A DNA stretch of 64,000 nt from RHLJ01 sp965222205 (lineage in GTDB: Bacteria > Bacteroidota > Rhodothermia > Balneolales > Balneolaceae). Location: the NCBI GenBank assembly GCA_965222205.1, contig OZ244932.1:248001-312000 (forward strand), written 5' to 3'. Each line of letters opens with the position of its first letter. Position 1 is the stretch's first letter. Under the pieces are notes generated by a model. That model worked only from the letters and a program-made list of their open reading frames with translations. It ran no database searches and was not told where the DNA came from. The position numbers and the translations under genes were made by a program. This document shows positions 9,037-16,754 of this stretch, one piece after another.

Positions 9037-9597
9037 TTAAGATTGAGTTGTTAATTCTTCAGATCTCCAGAAATTCGGGTTTCGGAATAATCCAGCACTT
9101 ATCAGAGAGAGAAGTAGTCCAACCGGGAAGATTTCTGTGAAGGTGACGGGGAGTCGGTACAATGGATTATCATACTGCGATTTCATCTCTTCCATTTTCT
9201 GGATTGTTGCATTCAGTTCTTGTTGAGTAGCCCCTGATTCCCTTGCTTTATTAATTATAGAACTGGTGTATTCTTCAATAAAAGCATAATCATTTACATA
9301 AAGGTTAATCTCCCAGGTAATTACATAAACTATTCCCGCAACAAGAGAAATGCCAAGACCTACTTTTAACGCAGTTTTAAAATTGATTACTCCTCCCAGT
9401 TCCTGGTCACGATATTTCTTAGTGGCCACAAAGATCATCGAAAAACCAATGAGCATAATGGAGTAGCCAATGGTCTCAGAGGCAAAGAAAGAATTGGCTC
9501 CTGAGCTCGCTGCCATAATTCCAAGGATCATACTCCCAATAATAGTTGCCCCCGTGATGGAGCCATAAACCAAAATGATTTTATTCATTGAACTCAT
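9037..9597 (-). CDS. DUF4199 membrane protein
   Basis: This 186-residue integral membrane protein has four hydrophobic helices, at about residues 7-30, 42-60, 75-95 and 150-172. The loop YRDQELGGVINFKTALKVGL is typical of DUF4199, a Bacteroidota family of unknown role. Family members often lie near a small membrane-anchored LuxR regulator, which is also found here at 9892-10308. Its ATG overlaps the TGA of a 49-residue upstream frame by 2 nt within the ATGA arrangement. Confidence 0.88.
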   Translation of the reverse strand: MSSMNKIILVYGSITGATIIGSMILGIMAASSGANSFFASETIGYSIMLIGFSMIFVATKKYRDQELGGVINFKTALKVGLGISLVAGIVYVITWEINLYVNDYAFIEEYTSSIINKARESGATQQELNATIQKMEEMKSQYDNPLYRLPVTFTEIFPVGLLLSLISAGLFRNPNFWRSEELTTQS

Positions 9598-9743
9598 ATC
9601 AATCCATATTTAATGATAATTTGCCAGCAAAGAAAAGGAATACCCCGACTAATTCCGTCACCCGAAAGTATGATTTTTCCCACAGGGATGCCTTCGGTAA
9701 GCAAAATCATCCAAAAGAGCAGGCTAAAAAGCCTTAGAATCAT
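9594..9743 (-). CDS. Possible 49-residue membrane-associated small protein
   Basis: The frame runs from the ATG at 9743 to the TGA at 9596-9594, which overlaps the ATG of the DUF4199 gene (ATGA arrangement). The protein starts MILRLFSLLFWMILL, a hydrophobic helix, then continues with a Gly/Ile-rich stretch ending IIIKYGLI. Support is the stop/start coupling and the protein-like composition. There is no clear ribosome-binding site. It could also be a chance frame or the remnant of a longer gene. Confidence 0.45.
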   Translation of the reverse strand: MILRLFSLLFWMILLTEGIPVGKIILSGDGISRGIPFLCWQIIIKYGLI

Positions 9744-9769
9744 AAATCTTGGAATAATTTTTAAAAATA

Positions 9770-9886
9770 GCTCGTCATCCTGAACTTGTTTCAGGATCTT
9801 ATGAATCGGGCTTTGATTTATTTTCTATAACGATAACTGCTTAGATTCTTCACAAAGATCCCGGATCAAGTCCGGGATGACTTGAG
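9770..9886. repeat. Pair of short dispersed palindromes
   Basis: Two imperfect hairpins lie about 60 nt apart in the gap between the LuxR and DUF4199 genes. One is centred on TCCTGAACTTGTTTCAGGAT (about 9777-9796) and one on CCCGGATCAAGTCCGGGATG (about 9861-9880). They share the layout CATCCTGAAC or GATCCCGGATCAAG and its mirror, as in REP-like intergenic repeats. A fragment of the same type (CATCCTGAATCGAG) occurs at 57070-57083. Confidence 0.55.
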
Positions 9887-9891
9887 GATGA

Positions 9892-10308
9892 CTACTTAAT
9901 CAACTTCAACGACTTCGCCTTTTCTACTGCCTGCATTCTGCGGTTTACTTCTAGTTTTTCATACAACCGGGAGAGGTGAGTTTTTACCGTGTTGATGGAT
10001 ACAAAAAGTTTACCCGCTATTTCTTTGTTGGAAAGTCCTTCCGCAACTAGTTCAAGCACCTCCAGTTCCCGCTCGCTAATACCAAGGAAATCGAGCGCTT
10101 TTTCATTTTTTTGAAACTCAGTAGCTACTTTTTTGGGAGCTGTTAGTTTTTGCCCCACCCAAAGCCCCAGTCCCGCGAACATAAGTGCGATAATAAAAAT
10201 GAATGCTTCGGTAGACAGGTCACGAACAAAATACCGATACTCAAAATATTCGAGCAGAAAAACGAGCGCTGCGAGAGCAAGACCATATATAAGAATGGTT
10301 TTTTTCAT
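9892..10308 (-). CDS. Membrane-anchored LuxR-type transcriptional regulator
   Basis: This 138-residue protein has two N-terminal transmembrane helices (about 4-22 and 34-53), a short linker, and a LuxR/GerE helix-turn-helix at about 75-138. The recognition region is GLSNKEIAGKLFVSINTVKTHLSRL. No receiver or ligand domain is present, so signalling presumably passes through the membrane segment or a partner such as DUF4199. It is upstream of and in line with the DUF4199/DUF1801/SRPBCC/AraC genes and is a plausible regulator of them. Confidence 0.88.
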   Translation of the reverse strand: MKKTILIYGLALAALVFLLEYFEYRYFVRDLSTEAFIFIIALMFAGLGLWVGQKLTAPKKVATEFQKNEKALDFLGISERELEVLELVAEGLSNKEIAGKLFVSINTVKTHLSRLYEKLEVNRRMQAVEKAKSLKLIK

Positions 10309-10333
10309 TGAAAATAGAGATAGAAAAGTAAAC

Positions 10334-10690
10334 TTATTTCCAAAATTCCCACCATTTTTTTCTAACAGAATATTTTACTTTATCAAATTCTTCAGATTCT
10401 ATGAAGTAGGTTCTACCTGAAATTTCTTTGATCTCCGCATCTGAATTCAGCTCATAAATCTCATCCAGGTATATCATTGGTTGGTCTTCTTTCGAGTTTA
10501 GTAAGTCTATTTGAAGATCTTTTTGTCTTCTAACTAATTCTACCGCGTTCAGCTCAGCTTCTTTTTCATTTTTAGCTTCTACCCAAAAAGTAGAATAAAA
10601 CCCGCATTTTCTTTTTTTATCAACAGAAGCTAATAAGAAGTTTTCGCCTCTAAGTAGTACTCGATATTTTTTAAGTTCGACAGATTTCAA
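10334..10690 (-). CDS. Hypothetical protein, 118 residues
   Basis: The family is not recognised. The protein is soluble, rich in charged residues, and begins MKSVELKKYRVLLRGENFL. It ends with a basic, Trp-rich tail (SVRKKWWEFWK) that might touch membrane or nucleic acid. A Phe/Tyr/Trp pattern in the first half (GFYSTFWVEAKNEKEAEL) looks like a small alpha/beta domain. It is separated by 5 nt from the M29 peptidase gene upstream, so the two are probably co-transcribed. Confidence 0.65.
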   Translation of the reverse strand: MKSVELKKYRVLLRGENFLLASVDKKRKCGFYSTFWVEAKNEKEAELNAVELVRRQKDLQIDLLNSKEDQPMIYLDEIYELNSDAEIKEISGRTYFIESEEFDKVKYSVRKKWWEFWK

Positions 10691-10695
10691 GCCCC

Positions 10696-11799
10696 TTAAC
10701 CCAACAGTTTTTCCGGATTCAGTCTTTTTAAATCATCCACCACAAACTCCCGGCCTTTTCGGATGAGCTCGCCATCGAGGTACACATCAGCGCCTATGCA
10801 GACCAAATCCCAGTGAATGTTGCTGGAATTTCCATTGGGTGCGATTTCGTAATCTTTTCCAAGAGTCAAGTGATTGGAACCATAGATCTTTTCATCAAAT
10901 AGGATATCGTACATCGGTTTTTCGATTACGGGATTGGTTCCGAAACTAAACTCGCCGAATCTCCGGGCACCTTCATCAGTGTCCAAAATGTCTTTCAGGG
11001 CTTCATTGTTGGAGGAATCGAAATCCACAACCACTCCGTTTTCTACCACAAGCTTCACAAACTCAAAAGGCTTACCCTGATACACTGAAGGAGCGTAAGT
11101 AATATGACCGTTTACTGAATCCCGGACCGGAGAAGTAAAAAGTTCTCCATCAGGAATATTATGCGAACCATAGCACGGAACCCAATTCTGGCCTTTTACA
11201 GAAAACTTAATGTCGGTTCCTTCTCCTTTAAGATGAATTATATCGGTTTTTCTAAGTCGGGCTTCCAACGGCTCCATCGCTTTTTTAAGCTTGGCGTAAT
11301 CCACCAGGCAGGCATCATAATAGAATTTTGTGAACTCGCTGGTTGGGAGTTTGGCATTCATCGCAAAAGCCGGGGATGGATAGCGCATGATGCACCATTT
11401 AGTGTTGTTTACCCGCTCCTCAAAATGCACCGGATGAAGGAAATGCTCTGAATAGGCTTTATTGGCTGCTTTATCTGCCTGGGAGTTTTCATAAATATTC
11501 TCAGAGGCGCGAATCCCGATAAATACATCCATCTGCTCCATCAAAGGAAGCTGATCCACTTTTGCCTGGTTTTTCCAGAATTCTTCATTTCCATTTTCGA
11601 TGAGGATACGCTGCGTTTCGGCATCTTCAATCTGTACAAAGGGATGGGCTTCTTTATCTCTGATTTGTTGTACCAGTGCTCGTAAAAGATTAATGCCATT
11701 GAGTCCAATAAGTTGAACCATCACATTTTCGCCTTTTTGAAGCTGAGTAGAATGTTCAAGAATTAGCGTTGCAAGATCCTGATCGTGTTGTGAAATCAC
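10696..11799 (-). CDS. M29-family metallo-aminopeptidase
   Basis: This 367-residue cytoplasmic enzyme of the thermophilic aminopeptidase family removes N-terminal residues using a dinuclear metal site. Expected ligand regions are present: NIPDGELFTSP (Glu, about 215-225), RRFGEFSFGTNP (Glu, about 282), YGSNHLTLG (His, about 309) and SSNIHWDLV (His and Asp, about 328-331). Length is slightly below the usual 400-410, with no visible internal break. The start ATG at 11799 gives a normal N-terminus. Confidence 0.9.
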   Translation of the reverse strand: MISQHDQDLATLILEHSTQLQKGENVMVQLIGLNGINLLRALVQQIRDKEAHPFVQIEDAETQRILIENGNEEFWKNQAKVDQLPLMEQMDVFIGIRASENIYENSQADKAANKAYSEHFLHPVHFEERVNNTKWCIMRYPSPAFAMNAKLPTSEFTKFYYDACLVDYAKLKKAMEPLEARLRKTDIIHLKGEGTDIKFSVKGQNWVPCYGSHNIPDGELFTSPVRDSVNGHITYAPSVYQGKPFEFVKLVVENGVVVDFDSSNNEALKDILDTDEGARRFGEFSFGTNPVIEKPMYDILFDEKIYGSNHLTLGKDYEIAPNGNSSNIHWDLVCIGADVYLDGELIRKGREFVVDDLKRLNPEKLLG

Positions 11800-11859
11800 T
11801 TTATGAAATGTTAAATGATGAATGTTTGAATTTTAAATGTAAGAAAACCTCTTTTTAAA

Positions 11860-11929
11860 CGAATAACGAATAACGAATAACGAATAACGAATAACGAATA
11901 ACGAATAACGAATAACGAATAACGATTAA
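11860..11929. repeat. 7-bp tandem satellite (CGAATAA)
   Basis: Nine perfect head-to-tail copies of CGAATAA (11860-11922) are followed by one variant copy CGATTAA (11923-11929) and a further partial CGATT. The array fills the gap between the M29 peptidase and the ABC ATPase. Its last unit supplies the TAA stop of the ABC gene on the minus strand. Copy number is likely to vary by slippage. Confidence 0.95.
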
Positions 11930-12546
11930 CGATTCACCAAATCCACTACCCGATCACATAGCCTGATTTCTTTAGGATCATTCGAAGCCAGAATTAAAAG
12001 TGTTCCTTTTCTTTTTTGGTCCGAAACGATTTTCCTAACTAACTCATGCCCCTTTTCATCCAGATTCGAACCAGGTTCATCCAGAAATAAAATCTGAGGT
12101 TCAGTAATCAATGCAGAAGCTAGTTTTATACGCTGTTGTTGACCAGTCGAGAGTTCCTTAAACAGCTGGTTGCTGTACTCCTTCATTTGAACGTATTCCA
12201 GAATAGAGGAAATGTCAGTTTCACTTTTCAATTTTCCGCTTACTTCCATAATAAAGTCAAGGTTTTCAGAGGCTGAAAGTTCGTCATACAAATTAATGTA
12301 GGGTGCGGAGTAACCAATCAGTGGTTTAACTTGATCTTTAGCTAAAATCTCAGAGCCTTGCTTCCAGATGATCTCTCCGGACTTGGGGCGTAATAAACCA
12401 GCTAAACATTTCAGCAGTGTAGATTTTCCACTCCCATTAGCTCCCGAAACCCCAAGAATTCCTGCTTCATGCGAAAAAGAAAGTCCGCTGAAAACCGTTC
12501 TGCGATTATATGTTTTAGAAAGCTGATCTGCCTGCACTGAAATCAT
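11926..12546 (-). CDS. ABC transporter ATP-binding protein, CcmA-like
   Basis: This is a 206-residue single ATPase domain. Walker A is SGANGSGKSTLLK (about 37-49), the signature ELSTGQQQRIKLASAL is near 133, Walker B is ILFLDEPGSNLD near 155, and the switch region is LILASND. Size and sequence style resemble CcmA, the heme-exporter ATPase of cytochrome c maturation, but no membrane partner is beside it. The ATG at 12546 is preferred over a TTG at 12567 because the domain starts there. The stop codon is formed by the 7-bp satellite. Confidence 0.85.
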   Translation of the reverse strand: MISVQADQLSKTYNRRTVFSGLSFSHEAGILGVSGANGSGKSTLLKCLAGLLRPKSGEIIWKQGSEILAKDQVKPLIGYSAPYINLYDELSASENLDFIMEVSGKLKSETDISSILEYVQMKEYSNQLFKELSTGQQQRIKLASALITEPQILFLDEPGSNLDEKGHELVRKIVSDQKRKGTLLILASNDPKEIRLCDRVVDLVNR

Positions 12547-12674
12547 GCCAGAAGGTAGCAAGAACAAAGAAAAGAACAGAAGTTAAATTTCTTCATCAAA
12601 CCTAAATAATTATTACAGTTATTAGGTTGTAAAGCGACTAAAGACATCCTATTTTCTGCGCACATCAATCCTCT

Positions 12675-14417
12675 ATGCAAAAAGTAATCGATCAAATAAC
12701 AGATCATTTGGTAAGCCTGGTAACGAGTGACCGGGCAGAATATAATCCCAAAGAGTTGCTCAAATCAGGCATTCCATCATTCGTAGTGGAACGTATCCGC
12801 TTGTATCTTGAGGATAAAGTGCGGGAAGAAATCGGAGATTCAACTCCTAAATGGTTTGATGGTGAGACTCGCCTGGTCTCGGATGCGTTTAATGACTTTG
12901 TACGGTCTGCAATAAGTACTTCGAGAATCCCAAAAGATGAATTATATGAAGTAATTCATACCGTAGTGAAAGACATCATCTTCGTATTCATCGAGCCGAG
13001 GAAAAATATGGCTGAGTATCTCTTCAGGGAGAATGAAGAGCTTCCTTTCGAAGAAATCGAAGAGCGTTGCTCCCGGTTAACAATCTATAAACACTTTGGA
13101 ACCGCGGTTCCTTTGTACATGAAGAAAAGGAGCCTGGACTCACTTACCAAAGAGAGATGCAAATTATTGATTCATAAACTGGATGCTAAACTTGTGGCAT
13201 CCTATTCGGCACAGGATTGGGCACAAAAACTGGAACAGCTTTTTATTCTTTTTGGTGGAAAAATTGATCCGATGTTGCTTTCTACATTTTTTGAGGATAA
13301 AGGCCTGTACGGGATGGCAGGAAGGTTTGAAGCATTGAATGAGCCCCTCACTAAACCTGATTTCATTGAGATTATCTCTTCCGAAGAACTAATGGAATTT
13401 TCTGATGAGCCGAAGGCAGGGAAACCTGATGAAAAAGAAGAAAAGATGGCTACCGAAGAGGTGGAGAAGATTTCAGAGGATGATGATTCAGAACAAACAT
13501 TGATAGAGAGCTTTTTCGGGAATTATGAGTATGTGCCCAGCGATGAAACTAGTGATGATGAAATATTAGCAGCTCAGTTTTCGGATGGAAGTTTATCAGA
13601 TGACGAGATGTCGGAGTTATTATCAGATATTGCAAATGATGGTGTGATTGGAGTAGAAGATTTTGATCAGGTGGACTCTCTGAATAAACTCTTTTCGTTA
13701 AGTGGGGAAAGTGATGATGAAAGTCAGGCTTCGGAAACCTCTGAAGAGATTGCTGCGAAAATTAAAGAGATGAAAGAGGAAGATGCAGAAGACGTTGCAG
13801 AATTTAGAGAGAACCTTATTTCCATTCTCGATCAGGCTAAAAATTCGTTTGAAACCATCGAAAGTGGAGATGAAACGGATGAGATTGAAGTAGAAGAAGA
13901 CATTGCGGATGTTTTTGTTGATGAGGAAGAAGTAACTGATGATGAATACGAAGCTGATATTTTTGTTGACGACGAGCCTGAGTCTGAAGGTGAAGAAAAG
14001 CCGATGTGGGCAAAATTTTTGAATGACGACCAGATGGATGTGTTAATGGGCGGGGAACGGAATAGCAAAGAAGGCTCAGGTGAAGCTGAAGAAGAAATTC
14101 AGGTCGATGATGATTATTCCGAAGAACCTGTAATAGAAACCGGGTTAGAATCCCCCTCAGAAGATGTTACTGTGCCAATATTGGCAGACTTGCTTTCAGA
14201 TAGAAAAGCGGAATTCATTGAGGTGATTTTTTCCGGATCTGAAAAGAAATTTGATAAAGCTCTGGATAAGATTCAGAAATTTGAAAGCTGGAAAGAAACA
14301 TCGAACTACATCCAAAAAGATGTTTTTAAGAAGAATAAGGTAGACTTATTCTCGGGCGCAACAGTCGATTTTACGGATCGATTGCACCAATATTTTAATG
14401 AACTACGGAATAGTTGA
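12675..14417 (+). CDS. Large acidic protein of unknown function
   Basis: The 580 residues fall into three parts: a folded, helix-rich N-terminal region (1-240), a very acidic low-complexity segment (about 240-510, runs of Asp/Glu/Ser), and a conserved-looking C-terminal helical region (about 515-580). No catalytic motif is visible and no family is recognised. The stop codon (TGA 14415-14417) lies inside the ribosome-binding site of the carboxylase gene that follows, so the two are translationally linked. A role in organising or regulating the carboxylase is possible but unproven. Confidence 0.8.
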   Translation: MQKVIDQITDHLVSLVTSDRAEYNPKELLKSGIPSFVVERIRLYLEDKVREEIGDSTPKWFDGETRLVSDAFNDFVRSAISTSRIPKDELYEVIHTVVKDIIFVFIEPRKNMAEYLFRENEELPFEEIEERCSRLTIYKHFGTAVPLYMKKRSLDSLTKERCKLLIHKLDAKLVASYSAQDWAQKLEQLFILFGGKIDPMLLSTFFEDKGLYGMAGRFEALNEPLTKPDFIEIISSEELMEFSDEPKAGKPDEKEEKMATEEVEKISEDDDSEQTLIESFFGNYEYVPSDETSDDEILAAQFSDGSLSDDEMSELLSDIANDGVIGVEDFDQVDSLNKLFSLSGESDDESQASETSEEIAAKIKEMKEEDAEDVAEFRENLISILDQAKNSFETIESGDETDEIEVEEDIADVFVDEEEVTDDEYEADIFVDDEPESEGEEKPMWAKFLNDDQMDVLMGGERNSKEGSGEAEEEIQVDDDYSEEPVIETGLESPSEDVTVPILADLLSDRKAEFIEVIFSGSEKKFDKALDKIQKFESWKETSNYIQKDVFKKNKVDLFSGATVDFTDRLHQYFNELRNS

Positions 14418-14425
14418 GGAGTACT

Positions 14426-15976
14426 ATGGACACAAATGAAAAAGTAGAACGGTTACTGCAACTCAGAAAAGAAGCATTGAAGGGTGGTGGCGAGGCCCGC
14501 ATCGAAAAGCAACATGAAAAGGGAAAGCTCACTGCCCGGGAAAGGGTTGATTTACTTCTCGACAAAGGCAGTTTCGAAGAAATTGATGCTTTCGTTACTC
14601 ACCGAAGTACCGCCTTTGGATTAGAGAAGCAAAAGTTTTTGGGGGATGGGGTAATCACCGGCTTTGGGAAAATTCATGGAAAGCCGGTGTACGTTTTTAG
14701 CCAGGATTTCACGGTATTCGGTGGTTCATTGTCAGAAACGCATGCTGAGAAGATTTGTAAAATTATGGATTTGGCCATCAAAAATGGCATTCCGGTAATT
14801 GGATTAAACGATTCCGGAGGGGCACGAATTCAGGAAGGGGTAACTTCTCTTGGCGGCTACGCGGAAGTATTCTGGAGAAATACGATGGCATCAGGAGTAG
14901 TGCCACAGATTTCTGCGGTAATGGGTCCATGTGCAGGTGGAGCAGTATATAGTCCTGCACTTACCGATTTCATTTTTATGGTAGAAAATACCAGTTACAT
15001 GTTTGTAACCGGTCCCAATGTTGTTAAAACGGTTACTCACGAAGAAGTTACCTCCGAAGAACTTGGCGGGGCTGTTACTCACAATACGAAATCCGGAGTA
15101 GCGCATTTTGCAACCCCGAACGATGCTGTTTGTTTGAAGGAAATTCGCAGGTTAATGAGTTATATCCCTCAAAACTGTGAGGAGAAAGTCCCAAACATTC
15201 CTGCAAAAGATCCGGATTCGGCAAAAGCTAAGGCTCTGGAATCTATTGTTCCTCTTAATCCAAATAAGCCCTACGACATGCATGACGTAATTCAGGGGAT
15301 AGTGGATAAAGATTCATTTTTTGAAGTCCAGAAAGATTATGCGGAAAGTATCATTGTCGGATTTGCCCGGCTTGGTGGTCGAAGCGTGGGAATAGTTGCC
15401 AATCAGCCACTATCTATGGCAGGAGTTTTAGGAATACGGTCTTCGCTTAAAGGAGCGCGTTTTGTTCGTTTTTGTGATGCGTTCAATATCCCGCTGGTGG
15501 TGTTCGAAGATGTGCCTGGCTTTTTACCGGGAACCGATCAGGAATGGGGAGGAATCATTAAACACGGTGCTAAATTACTGTATGCATTCTGTGAGGCTAC
15601 CGTACCAAAAATGACGGTTATTACCCGTAAAGCTTATGGAGGAGCTTATGATGTGATGAATTCAAAGCACATCCGTTCAGATTATAATGTGGCCTGGCCA
15701 ACCGCTGAGATCGCGGTTATGGGAACCAAAGGTGCGGTAGAGATTATTTTCAGAAGAGAAATCGCCAAAGCAGATGATCCTGAAACGAAGCAAAAAGAGT
15801 TGGAGGCGCAGTACTCAGAAGAATTTGCTCACCCATACAAAGCCGCCGCCCGTGGATTTATTGATGCTGTAATTCTTCCTTCTGAAACCCGGGAAAAGCT
15901 GATTAAAATGCTGGAAGTCACTAAACATAAAGTAGATTCAGTGCCGAAGAAGAAGCATAATAATCTGCCTCTTTGA
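14426..15976 (+). CDS. pccB: Acyl-CoA carboxylase beta subunit (propionyl-CoA/methylmalonyl-CoA type)
   Basis: This 516-residue carboxyltransferase subunit moves CO2 from carboxybiotin to acyl-CoA. N- and C-terminal crotonase-fold halves carry GGSLSETHAEKI and NDSGGARIQEGVTSLGGY. Oxyanion-hole Gly motifs are GPCAGGAVYSPAL and, in the second half, RKAYGGAYDVMNS. The sequence is closest in style to propionyl-CoA carboxylase beta. The ATG at 14426 is chosen because GAGGAG lies at 14416-14421, whereas an in-frame TTG at 14414 has no site. The biotin carboxylase/BCCP subunit is not in the window. It would feed propionyl-CoA from odd-chain fatty acids into central metabolism. Confidence 0.93.
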   Translation: MDTNEKVERLLQLRKEALKGGGEARIEKQHEKGKLTARERVDLLLDKGSFEEIDAFVTHRSTAFGLEKQKFLGDGVITGFGKIHGKPVYVFSQDFTVFGGSLSETHAEKICKIMDLAIKNGIPVIGLNDSGGARIQEGVTSLGGYAEVFWRNTMASGVVPQISAVMGPCAGGAVYSPALTDFIFMVENTSYMFVTGPNVVKTVTHEEVTSEELGGAVTHNTKSGVAHFATPNDAVCLKEIRRLMSYIPQNCEEKVPNIPAKDPDSAKAKALESIVPLNPNKPYDMHDVIQGIVDKDSFFEVQKDYAESIIVGFARLGGRSVGIVANQPLSMAGVLGIRSSLKGARFVRFCDAFNIPLVVFEDVPGFLPGTDQEWGGIIKHGAKLLYAFCEATVPKMTVITRKAYGGAYDVMNSKHIRSDYNVAWPTAEIAVMGTKGAVEIIFRREIAKADDPETKQKELEAQYSEEFAHPYKAAARGFIDAVILPSETREKLIKMLEVTKHKVDSVPKKKHNNLPL

Positions 15977-16034
15977 TTAAAAAAAACAGTGTGTTAAGAA
16001 TTGCGTTTATAAGTGAGCTGTAAATCGTAATCCC

Positions 16035-16195
16035 CGTAGATGTCAGCTAACCTGCGTGTCGGTGTATAGGTTATGTGATGGAATTTATATTCGTGCTCCA
16101 ACTCCAGCGGAGATGAATATGACTAGCCCCGGGATGAATCACGGGGTTATGCTAACGAACCTGTCTTCCGACAGGCAGGTTAGCTAATCTCTACG
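16035..16195. repeat. 161-bp element with 28-bp terminal inverted repeats (MITE/REPIN-like)
   Basis: The left end (16035-16062) and right end (16168-16195) are inverted copies matching at 24 of 28 positions, with the shared core GCTAACCTGC. Inside is a further hairpin, CCCCGGGATGAATCACGGGG (16126-16145). Almost the same core hairpin is found at 63511-63530, where galM is broken. No coding frame is present. The structure suggests a non-autonomous mobile or REP-type element. Confidence 0.75.
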
Positions 16196-16212
16196 AAGAT
16201 GACCTGTTTGTT

Positions 16213-16647
16213 TTATCCTTGCTTTCTATCCAAAATCGCCAAAGTACACCTTGAAGTACAAACCAGTTTCCCGCGCTCATCTACTATCTTAATCTCCCAA
16301 ACGTGAATGGTTTTTCCAATTTGAATGGGAGTTGCTGTTCCGGTCACTTTTCCACCTTCTTTAACCGATCTGTGATGATTAGCATTAATCTCAATTCCCA
16401 TAGCGGTCTTATTCTCAGGAATGCACATCCAGGCTCCAACTGAGCACAGAGTTTCGGCAAGAGAAATGGATGCTCCGCCATGTAGAACCCGGAATGGTTG
16501 AACGGTTCGCTCATTCACCGGCATTTCAGCGATCGTCTCTTCTTTGGCTATTTTAAGGAACTTAATGCCAAGCGTAGTCCCCATATTTGCTTCATTTATT
16601 TTAAGGAAGCCTTCTGCTTTTTCTTTTACTGAATCTTCTATAATCAT
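16213..16647 (-). CDS. PaaI/EntH-type hotdog-fold thioesterase
   Basis: This 144-residue hotdog protein hydrolyses acyl-CoA or related thioesters. The active-site region RVLHGGASISLAETLCSVG (about 50-70) has the HGG turn and the catalytic Glu. The core strand MGIEINANHHRSVKEGGKV is typical of the PaaI/YdiI subgroup. It is divergent from the acyl-CoA synthetase gene, with a 107-bp shared promoter region, which fits a role in the same acyl-CoA pool. Confidence 0.88.
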   Translation of the reverse strand: MIIEDSVKEKAEGFLKINEANMGTTLGIKFLKIAKEETIAEMPVNERTVQPFRVLHGGASISLAETLCSVGAWMCIPENKTAMGIEINANHHRSVKEGGKVTGTATPIQIGKTIHVWEIKIVDERGKLVCTSRCTLAILDRKQG

Positions 16648-16754
16648 AAAACTTGCTTAACACTGTTAAGTTGAGTATTTATTTTCTGGAAACGCTTTCA
16701 TGTTTTTGGCTGAAAGTGTATTTATAGTTACTTAGTAACAACAGCTTTGAATGT

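Noticed and set aside
11860..11929. Short repeats considered as a CRISPR array
   Set aside because: Units are 7 bp with no spacers; this is a simple satellite.
13832..14068. Minus-strand frame rich in Ser
   Set aside because: It is the antisense shadow of the Asp/Glu-rich segment of the 580-residue protein; its composition follows directly from GAT/GAA codons.
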